DNA from: Bacteroidota bacterium
GTDB taxonomy: Bacteria > Bacteroidota > Bacteroidia > JAIBAJ01
Length of the DNA: 64,000 nucleotides
Direction: 5' to 3'
Assembly: GCA_947475205.1 (NCBI GenBank)
Contig: CANJNG010000006.1
Coordinates: 1 to 64,000 of the forward strand
Shown in pieces: positions 56,943 to 64,000 of the stretch. Under the pieces are notes generated by a model that saw only the letters and a list, made by a program, of their open reading frames with translations, had not been told where the DNA came from and did no database searches. Every line of letters starts with the position of its first letter. Position 1 is the first letter of the stretch. A program made the position numbers and the translations under genes.

Positions 56943-57443
56943 CTATACTGTAGCTATTCCGTTAATTTTACAAAGTAAACCTAAGTGCCCACAATGAACA
57001 CCTTCGTGTCGAATAGTATGTTGAAATATTGCTCTTACTGAATCATCTCCTGAAAAGCTTAGGGCTTTGTAGTTCTTCATGGCTAATTGTTCATCAGTTA
57101 GCGTAATTGCATTTTCAAGAACGTACTGGTGAACTAACTTAAAGAAATCTAAAACACTTTTGAAAGGAGGAAGTTCGGCAGAGTCGGAAATTTTACTTCC
57201 GATGGAGAATAGTTTTAACCATTCAGGAGCATCCATCTTTTGATTTAAGCAGGAACGTACAATCAAAAAATATTCGGCCCAAGCCAAGTGGCCAATTATC
57301 CAATAATAGGAATTTAAATCAACCCCATCAAAGGTATAGGTCTTTAATGGATCAATTTCTTTGAGTTTTGATAAGTAATATTTGGTTAGCTGTCTTTGCG
57401 AATCAAATATTTCGGTTAGTATGTCGGCTTCTGATTTTGGCAT
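56943..57443 (-). CDS. DinB-family protein
   Basis: YWIIGHLAWAEYFLI ... FQHTIRHEGVHCGHLGLL spaced histidines typical of DinB/YfiT four-helix proteins. Confidence 0.8.
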   Translation of the reverse strand: MPKSEADILTEIFDSQRQLTKYYLSKLKEIDPLKTYTFDGVDLNSYYWIIGHLAWAEYFLIVRSCLNQKMDAPEWLKLFSIGSKISDSAELPPFKSVLDFFKLVHQYVLENAITLTDEQLAMKNYKALSFSGDDSVRAIFQHTIRHEGVHCGHLGLLCKINGIATV

Positions 57444-57483
57444 GGATATTTTGTGCTAAGATAAACGGGCTTTAGTAAATGTC

Positions 57484-57526
57484 AAAAAAGAAGCCCTTCG
57501 AACTTAATCGAAGGGCTTCTTTAAAT
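57484..57526. terminator. Strong terminator hairpin after the ompA-like gene
   Basis: AAAGAAGCCCTTCG-aacttaat-CGAAGGGCTTCTTT. Confidence 0.85.
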
Positions 57527-57543
57527 TTAATACTATGAGATTA

Positions 57544-59046
57544 TTATTTTACAATAACGAAATCTACACGACGATTTACATTGTATGCATCTTTAACACC
57601 TGTTAGTGGCTCAGAATTACCACGTGTTTCAGTAGTGATACGTCCAGCATCAACACCGTAAACTTTCTTCAAGTTATCAGCAGCAGCTTTAGAACGTTTT
57701 TCAGCTAACGTTTTGTTGTAGCCTTCTGAACCTGTTTGGTCAGCGTTACCAATAATTCTTAGTTTAGCACTTGGTGCAGCTTTCAACGCTTGAGCAACTT
57801 CAGCTAACTTGTCGTAACTAGACCAGTAGTCGATTTGTGAGCTATTAACTTTGAAGTAGATTGAAGGTAAGCCACCAGAAACATAAGTTGTTGAAGATTC
57901 AGCAGCAGCTTTGCCGGGTTGAACTTCAATTTTCTTGCCTTGGAAGTTAACTAAAGCACCAGCTGGAGTGTTAGGCTCTAGGTCTTTGCTGTCGCCAACA
58001 CCGTCTCCGTCAGAATCAAGTTCTTTACCGTCTGAACCAACTTTTGCACCTTTAGCTGTGAATGGATCAGCATCTAAATGATCTGGAACACCATCACCAT
58101 CAGTATCCATTGCACGACCTGCACCATCAACTGTTACACCAGCAGCAGTATTAGGCTCTTTGTCGAAATGATCACCTACACCATCACCGTCAGTATCTTT
58201 AGTTAAACCGTCAATATTGGTTTGAACCTCGTCCATGTTAGTAGCAATATCAGCATAAGGGTTAGTCCATTCAGCAGCTTCTTCAGCACCTTTCTTGCCA
58301 AATTTCATAGCTAAACCAAGGCTGGTGTACATATATTTGTCTCTAGATGTTAGAGCCTTTGCTGTCGCATCCAATTTATCAGAGTTAACATTATATAGCG
58401 TGTTTTCTATTGTCAAATCCAAAGATTTACTTAAACGAAATTTTATGCCTAATCCAACTGGAATTACTACCTCACTGGTCATTGCTTTCTTTTCTGTGCC
58501 TTGTGTTTTATAGCCTTGTGAAGCAATCCAAACATCATCCTTTAAACCTTTCTTTAAGGTACGGAAATGCATCAAACCAACTCCGGCAAGCCCATAAACT
58601 GTAATTTTGCGAGCTTTTGTTTTGTCAGAGAAGAACATGTTTGATATGTTTGCAGTAAGGGTCAAATCATATTCAATAAGTTTAGTGTTAATGTATGATC
58701 CACCATGGTTTGCAACACTTGGAGTGGTAGCTCTTTTCATCCCGGCCAATGTTCCATACATCAATGAACCCCTTACTCCCCAAATATTGCCTAAGGTACG
58801 AGATACATTGCCTTGAACTCCAAAGCCCAATTCAGAGCGGCTTGAGCCATTTTTGTGCATTACCGGAGCCCAATCGTATTGTTTTATGTCTCCATAAAAC
58901 ATATTTACTCCTCCGTTAATCCCAACAGACCATTTTTTGTAGGCTTTTTTAGGGATTGCTGTCCCTCCCGCTGCAGCAGCACCTTGACCGAAGGTAGTGG
59001 ATGCCATTGCTGATACTAATGTTAGTAATAATAATTGTTTTTTCAT
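57544..59046 (-). CDS. OmpA-family outer-membrane protein with thrombospondin type-3 calcium repeats
   Basis: Repeated DTDGDGVxDHxDxxP motifs; C-terminal LRIIGNADQTGSEGYNKTLAEKRSKAAADNL OmpA motif. Confidence 0.93.
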   Translation of the reverse strand: MKKQLLLLTLVSAMASTTFGQGAAAAGGTAIPKKAYKKWSVGINGGVNMFYGDIKQYDWAPVMHKNGSSRSELGFGVQGNVSRTLGNIWGVRGSLMYGTLAGMKRATTPSVANHGGSYINTKLIEYDLTLTANISNMFFSDKTKARKITVYGLAGVGLMHFRTLKKGLKDDVWIASQGYKTQGTEKKAMTSEVVIPVGLGIKFRLSKSLDLTIENTLYNVNSDKLDATAKALTSRDKYMYTSLGLAMKFGKKGAEEAAEWTNPYADIATNMDEVQTNIDGLTKDTDGDGVGDHFDKEPNTAAGVTVDGAGRAMDTDGDGVPDHLDADPFTAKGAKVGSDGKELDSDGDGVGDSKDLEPNTPAGALVNFQGKKIEVQPGKAAAESSTTYVSGGLPSIYFKVNSSQIDYWSSYDKLAEVAQALKAAPSAKLRIIGNADQTGSEGYNKTLAEKRSKAAADNLKKVYGVDAGRITTETRGNSEPLTGVKDAYNVNRRVDFVIVK

Positions 59047-59152
59047 TTTCTTTATAGTGTTTACTTTAGGTGTTTTGTTCTACAATTAAGTAGGGGCAAA
59101 AGTAGAAAAAAAAATATACGGTTAACAAGTTTGTAATATTTTTTTGATATAA

Positions 59153-59779
59153 CTACTTTAAAGTGATTCCGTAATCATAGTCTAATGAAATTAAGTGCTT
59201 GATATTCAAGTAGTCATTACTGTTCGATACGAAGTCAATAGTATCTGTATTTATCATTAAAATTCGTTGATTAGTGAGTTGTTTAAGGTAGTTAAGGTAG
59301 CCTTTTTGGATATTTTCTAGGTATTCTACTGTTATATTCTGTTCATAACTGCGTCCCCTTTTTTGTATATTCTTTAAAGCCTTTTGCGGGTCAACGTGCA
59401 AATATATCCATAAATCAGGTTTTGGTATTTGATGGAAGATGATTTTATAAATAGTAGTAAACAATTTATATTCATCGGTCGTTAGGTTGTTTTGTGCAAA
59501 AATTAATGACTTTATAATATGGTAGTCGGATATGGTGAAATTATGAAATAAATCCTGCCCGGTTAGTTCGTTGGCGATATGTTGGTAGCGTTCGGCTAAG
59601 AAGGACATTTCGAGCGGGAAGGAATATTGTGCCGGGTTTTCGTAGAACTTTGGCAGAAATGGATTGTCGGCAAATTTTTCTAAGATAAGTCGCCCATTAA
59701 ATTCTTCAGCTAACATAGTGGCAAGCGTTGTTTTCCCCGAGCCAATAATCCCTTCAATAACTATGTAATTATACTTCAT
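59153..59779 (-). CDS. Deoxynucleoside kinase family protein
   Basis: YNYIVIEGIIGSGKTTLATMLAEEFNGRLILEKFADNPFLPKFYENP. Confidence 0.9.
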   Translation of the reverse strand: MKYNYIVIEGIIGSGKTTLATMLAEEFNGRLILEKFADNPFLPKFYENPAQYSFPLEMSFLAERYQHIANELTGQDLFHNFTISDYHIIKSLIFAQNNLTTDEYKLFTTIYKIIFHQIPKPDLWIYLHVDPQKALKNIQKRGRSYEQNITVEYLENIQKGYLNYLKQLTNQRILMINTDTIDFVSNSNDYLNIKHLISLDYDYGITLK

Positions 59780-60870
59780 ACTACATATTCAACTCCGGAA
59801 ACAGAGTCGGTTTTGGCACCGGTTACTGATTTTAATACATTTATTTGGTTAGCCATTTTTAAGCATCCTAAAAAACCAAATATTAAGGCTTCTTTAAAAT
59901 TGATGGTCTTCGAATCGGGAATTGTTACACGAATTGATGTTTCAGCTTTGATTGACTCAATATAAAAATCATTATACGCTCCGCCTCCCGTTACTAAGAG
60001 ACTTTTAATGTTGTGCTGCGTTATAGTATTTATTAAAGTTTGTACAAAATGCCTGGAAAGGGTTACTAAGAAGTCTTCATTAGTTACACCGTATTGATTT
60101 AGAATAGGGAAATATGCTTGATTGATTTTTTCTATTCCCATTGATTTAGGGAAAGGCTCAGAAATAAAAGGCAGCTGATTCAGTTTGTCTAAAAGTTCTT
60201 CGTTTACTATTCCCGATTCAGCAAATTTCCCACCATCGTCAAAAGGGCTTCCTAATTGGTTAGCATAATGATTGAACAATATGTTAAAGGGTGAAATATC
60301 TCCGGCAATGTGCTGGCCGTTGTGTTCAAATGAAATGTTGGCAATGCCTCCTAAATTCAAACAGGCATTATATTCCCCAAAAAGCAATTTGTCGCCAATA
60401 GGAACGAGTGGAGCCCCTTGTCCGCCCAAAGCAATATCTAGGCTGCGAAAATCGGCAATGGTGCGAATTCTGGTTTTGGCCACAATGCAATTACCATCAC
60501 CTATCTGTAAGTTTAACCCCAAATGTGGTTCATGGAAAACGGTGTGGCCGTGTGATGCAATATAGTCGGGCTTTGGGAGGTTATACTTACTAATAAAGCT
60601 ATTGACCATTTCGCCACTAAAGTTGCCGAAGTTCTTATGCAGTAAAGTGAGGTCTCGGCCTGAAAGTGTATTGGCTTTACTTAACGATTCCTGCCAAAAT
60701 GCTGTGTAGGGAATGGTTTCTGCTTCTAAGATTTCAAAGTGCCATTTGGCTTCTGAAAAACGAAAAGTGCAGTAGCAAATATCAAGTCCGTCGCAGGATG
60801 TGCCCGACATTAGCCCTATTGCCCGAAAAAACAAATGGTTTTCTTTTTTCAAAAGAGTATCTACGTTCAA
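59776..60870 (-). CDS. anmK: Anhydro-N-acetylmuramic acid kinase
   Basis: AIGLMSGTSCDGLDICYCTF; SHGHTVFHEP; NLGGIANIS; VTGGGAYNDFYIE. Confidence 0.95.
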   Translation of the reverse strand: MNVDTLLKKENHLFFRAIGLMSGTSCDGLDICYCTFRFSEAKWHFEILEAETIPYTAFWQESLSKANTLSGRDLTLLHKNFGNFSGEMVNSFISKYNLPKPDYIASHGHTVFHEPHLGLNLQIGDGNCIVAKTRIRTIADFRSLDIALGGQGAPLVPIGDKLLFGEYNACLNLGGIANISFEHNGQHIAGDISPFNILFNHYANQLGSPFDDGGKFAESGIVNEELLDKLNQLPFISEPFPKSMGIEKINQAYFPILNQYGVTNEDFLVTLSRHFVQTLINTITQHNIKSLLVTGGGAYNDFYIESIKAETSIRVTIPDSKTINFKEALIFGFLGCLKMANQINVLKSVTGAKTDSVSGVEYVV

Positions 60871-60876
60871 AAGAAT

Positions 60877-60884
60877 TAGTTTTG
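60877..60884 (+). promoter_or_regulatory. Bacteroidota -7 element TAGTTTTG upstream of the DUF1573 gene
   Basis: Match to TAnnTTTG ~16 nt before the ATG at 60901. Confidence 0.5.
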
Positions 60885-60900
60885 CGGCAAATTTTAAAAA

Positions 60901-61389
60901 ATGAATAAACGATTAGCAATAAATGCTTGTATTTATCTTTCCGTGATGGGTTTTGTGGCCTGTGGCGGAAAACAAACGGCCAAAGATACTATCTCAACCG
61001 AAACGGTAGAAAATTCCCAATCAGCAAATGCTGAAACTGCTACCGACACGGCAAATGCTCCAGTAATGACTTTCGAAAAGGAAAAATATGAATTTGGAAA
61101 GATTATCCAAGGTGAGAAAGTTTCGTTCTCTTTCAAATTTACGAATACAGGTAAAACTGATTTGTTGATTTCAAGTGCTACAGCAAGTTGTGGTTGCACA
61201 GTTCCAACATATTCTAAAACTCCTGTAAAGCCGGGCGAAAATGGAAAAATAGATGTCGTTTTCGATAGTGATGGAAAAAAAGGGACGGTTACCAAACACG
61301 TTACTGTTTTGGCTAATACTAATCCTAATTCAAAGGTGTTGGAATTGTCAGGTGAAATTCTTGTGCCAGCAGGTTCAGAGCAAAAATAA
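60901..61389 (+). CDS. DUF1573-domain lipoprotein
   Basis: YEFGKIIQGEKVSFSFKFTNTGKTDLLISSATASCGCTVPTYSKTPVKPGENGKIDVVFDS. Confidence 0.93.
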   Translation: MNKRLAINACIYLSVMGFVACGGKQTAKDTISTETVENSQSANAETATDTANAPVMTFEKEKYEFGKIIQGEKVSFSFKFTNTGKTDLLISSATASCGCTVPTYSKTPVKPGENGKIDVVFDSDGKKGTVTKHVTVLANTNPNSKVLELSGEILVPAGSEQK

Positions 61390-61408
61390 AATTTAAATAA
61401 TAAACTAA

Positions 61409-61729
61409 ATGTTCAATACTCTTTTAATGGGGCAAGCCCAAGGTGGCAGTGGTGTTTCGTCGTTGATAATGATGGGGATGATAATGGTGGTGTTTTACTT
61501 CTTTATGATTCGTCCTCAAATGAAAAAGTCGAAAGATGAAAAGAAGTTTCGGGAGGAAATTAAGAAAGGCGATAAAGTGGTAACAATGGGTGGTATTCAT
61601 GGTAAGATTGCCGAAATACGCGACACTACTTTTATAATTGACACCGAAGGCGGCGGGAAACTGAAAATTGAAAAAGCAGCTGTTTCGATGGGATTCACCG
61701 GAACGCTGAGCGAAGGTGGCGAGGCTTAG
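61409..61729 (+). CDS. yajC: Preprotein translocase subunit YajC
   Basis: MVVFYFFMIRPQMKKSKDEKKFREEIKKGDKVVTMGGIHGKI. Confidence 0.95.
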   Translation: MFNTLLMGQAQGGSGVSSLIMMGMIMVVFYFFMIRPQMKKSKDEKKFREEIKKGDKVVTMGGIHGKIAEIRDTTFIIDTEGGGKLKIEKAAVSMGFTGTLSEGGEA

Positions 61730-61800
61730 CGTTATTTGAGATTTGCGTTATTGCGAGTTTCTAAATTTTTTAAATAGTCTTTGATGACTGTTTACATACT

Positions 61801-62640
61801 TTAAGCCCTCACATTATCAATTAACCTCACATCGCCTAACCAAACGGCTAAACATATAATATAGTTTAGTCCGGCCTCAATTTTATTTGCTGCTTTCAAC
61901 GATTCCGCTTCCGAAATTTCTAAATATTCCGCTTTCAAAAAGCCGGAGCTATTTAATCGTTCAATTGCCTTTTTCTTAACCACTTCAACGCCATTTGTGG
62001 CCAATTCCTCTTTTGCTTGTTTTAGTGTTTCATAAATCACTTTGGCATTCTCACGGTCAGTAGTATTTAAGCGTTCATTGCGTGAACTCATTGCAAGGCC
62101 GTTGGCTTCCCGTAAAATTGTGCAAGGAACAATCTTCACTTTTAAAGCCAATTGTTTCACCATAGCATTAATAATAGCCAATTGCTGAAAATCCTTCTCG
62201 CCAAAATAGGCATTATCGGGCATCACGATCTCAAATAGCCGACTTACCACTTGAGCTACACCATTAAAATGTCCAGGGCGGTGTTCACCTTCCATTACTT
62301 TTTCTAAATCACCGAAATCAAATTTTCGAATATCTGGAGTAGGATAAATTTCATTTACAGAAGGAAAAAACATCAAATCTACGCCCACATCTCTCAGCAT
62401 TTCGCTATCACGGTCAAATGTTCTGGGGTATTTTTCCAAATCCGCAGCATTGTTGAATTGATTCGGATTCACAAAAACGCTCACCACCGTGCGGTCATTA
62501 TCTTCCAAGCTTTGCTTCACCAATGAAATATGTCCGGCGTGCAATGCCCCCATTGTAGGCACAAAACCAATTTTAAGTCCGTTGCTTTGCCAGTTTTCAA
62601 TCTGTTTTTGCGTTTCCGAAACCGTTGTAAAAACTTGCAT
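61801..62640 (-). CDS. panC: Pantoate-beta-alanine ligase
   Basis: IGFVPTMGALHAGHISLVKQSLEDNDRTVVSVFVNPNQFN. Start at 62640 preferred over ORF start 62841. Confidence 0.96.
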   Translation of the reverse strand: MQVFTTVSETQKQIENWQSNGLKIGFVPTMGALHAGHISLVKQSLEDNDRTVVSVFVNPNQFNNAADLEKYPRTFDRDSEMLRDVGVDLMFFPSVNEIYPTPDIRKFDFGDLEKVMEGEHRPGHFNGVAQVVSRLFEIVMPDNAYFGEKDFQQLAIINAMVKQLALKVKIVPCTILREANGLAMSSRNERLNTTDRENAKVIYETLKQAKEELATNGVEVVKKKAIERLNSSGFLKAEYLEISEAESLKAANKIEAGLNYIICLAVWLGDVRLIDNVRA

Positions 62641-62720
62641 AAATGAAGCGGTGATAGAGTTATTCGTAGAAATTGTAGAGAGCAAAGAAAAAGAATTTTG
62701 TTGATTGGAAAATTTGTACT

Positions 62721-62728
62721 TAATTTTG
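62721..62728 (+). promoter_or_regulatory. Bacteroidota -7 element TAATTTTG upstream of the GT5-domain gene
   Basis: Match to TAnnTTTG ~38 nt before ATG 62766, with an upstream TTTG at plausible -33 spacing. Confidence 0.5.
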
Positions 62729-62765
62729 CATAATATTTTTAATTTATTAATTAACTCATTTAAGA

Positions 62766-63590
62766 ATGAAGAAAGCAAAAGTCTTGTTCGTATCACAGGA
62801 AATATTCCCGTATGTTGAAGAATCACCCATGTCAAAAACATCCCGATACCTTCCTCAGGCGATACAGGAAAGAGGGAAAGAAATTAGAACTTTTATGCCA
62901 AGATTCGGGCTAATTAATGAAAGAAGAAACCAACTTCACGAAGTAATCCGCCTTTCAGGGATGAATATAATCATGGATAACAATGACCATCCATTAATTA
63001 TAAAAGTAGCTTCCATTCAAAGTGCACGCATGCAGGTGTATTTTATTGATAACGACGATTATTTTCAACGTAAATTTATGACCTATGACAAAGACGGTAA
63101 TTTTTACAGAGATAATGACGAACGCACGGTGTTTTTTGCTCGTGGAGTGATTGAAACTGTCCGTAAACTAGGATGGATGCCTGATATTATTCATTGCCAT
63201 GGCTGGATGAGCAGCATTTTGCCGATGATTGTAAAAAAAGCCTTGAAGGAAGACCCATTGTTTGCCGATGCTAAATTTGTGCTATCACTTTATGATGACG
63301 ATTTTCCGGGTGAGTTCAAGTCAAGTTTTGCTAAGAAAATTGTGATGGAAGGCATCAAGAAACCCGATGTGGCTCATTTAGCCAGCACCGATTACACTAC
63401 CTTGATGAAAAACGCCATTGATTTTGCAGATGGGATTATTTATGCCGCAGAAAATATCAACCCAGAAGTGCAAGCACATGTAAAAGCATCTGACTTGCCT
63501 TTGCTTACTTATCAAGACCCCGAGAATTACTTCGATGCTTACAACGAGTTTTATAACGAAGTAATGGTTGGCCAGCCTGAATTAGCCTAA
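62766..63590 (+). CDS. Glycogen/starch synthase catalytic-domain (GT5) protein, N-terminal domain only
   Basis: KAKVLFVSQEIFPYVEESPMSKTSRYLPQAIQERGKEIRTFMPRFGLIN...DIIHCHGWMSSILPM; 274 aa. Confidence 0.88.
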   Translation: MKKAKVLFVSQEIFPYVEESPMSKTSRYLPQAIQERGKEIRTFMPRFGLINERRNQLHEVIRLSGMNIIMDNNDHPLIIKVASIQSARMQVYFIDNDDYFQRKFMTYDKDGNFYRDNDERTVFFARGVIETVRKLGWMPDIIHCHGWMSSILPMIVKKALKEDPLFADAKFVLSLYDDDFPGEFKSSFAKKIVMEGIKKPDVAHLASTDYTTLMKNAIDFADGIIYAAENINPEVQAHVKASDLPLLTYQDPENYFDAYNEFYNEVMVGQPELA

Positions 63591-63623
63591 GATTTGCAGA
63601 ACTATAAATAAATCTAAAAAATT

Positions 63624-63664
63624 AAATTGCGGGAAGAAATAGCCTTTCTTTCCGCAATTTTTTT
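63624..63664 (+). terminator. Terminator after the GT5-domain gene
   Basis: AAATTGCGGgAAGAAA-tagcc-TTTCTTtCCGCAATTTTTTT. Confidence 0.75.
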
Positions 63665-63737
63665 GATTACACATCTATTGTCAATATCTAATTTCCACAG
63701 GCAATCGCATTCTAATCGCATTCTAATTAGTTTAAAG

Positions 63738-64000
63738 ATGTTAGCTTTGTGCCTTCAAAAACCAAATTTGCGTTTTACCAACAGAAATATTTCGTTATAC
63801 GCTAGTTTCTCGCTTCTAATCCTGGTTACTTTAAATTCTTGCAAGAAAGAAAATCAAGCTTTGGGTTTAGATTTGTTGCCCGAAGGCGATATGATGGAAG
63901 CTACTTATAACACGGGGTCAACTATTAAGGCTTGGAGTATTGTTGATACAGCCGCAAAATCAAGCACTAAATCGGTGGTTTTAGGTTCAGCTTTTGATCC
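63738..64000 (+). CDS. DUF4270 family lipoprotein, 5' portion (runs off right edge)
   Basis: In-frame ATG at 63738; SLLILVTLNSCKKENQALGLDLLPEGDMMEATYNTGSTIKAWSIVDTAAKSSTKSVVLGSAFD typical of DUF4270. Confidence 0.75.
   Translation, partial: MLALCLQKPNLRFTNRNISLYASFSLLILVTLNSCKKENQALGLDLLPEGDMMEATYNTGSTIKAWSIVDTAAKSSTKSVVLGSAFD

Overview
64-kb window from a Bacteroidota-type chromosome, judging by gene content (T9SS sorting domains, DUF4270, DUF5723, futalosine menaquinone genes) and recurrent TAnnTTTG promoter elements. Most of it is ordinary housekeeping and envelope sequence: accBC, mce, surE, nuoEF, ftsK, phoH, methylmalonyl-CoA mutase, pyrE, folA, mqnB/mqnD, ompA-like, anmK, yajC, panC, a GT5-domain protein, and two glycosyltransferase clusters. 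A dabA-dabB-SulP-porin locus (about 8.9-17.6 kb) looks like an inorganic-carbon or anion uptake module and carries two small acidic membrane-anchored proteins. The main unexplained structures are: (i) three unrelated-sequence arrays that all have an exact 21-bp period (193-486, 15900-16130, 24133-24342), one with a dyad in most units and one plainly noncoding; (ii) a ~2.3-kb block (23737-26028) bounded by a 26-bp exact direct repeat of the 3' end of an asmA-like gene, containing ORFan genes, a 21-bp array and decayed T9SS sorting-domain tails; (iii) gene remnants or truncations (IS256-like transposase at the left edge, an SBP with an apparent internal deletion, a HigA fragment without HTH, orphan T9SS CTDs). 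No rRNA, tRNA or CRISPR array was recognised. Family names come from reading the translations by eye; no database search was run.
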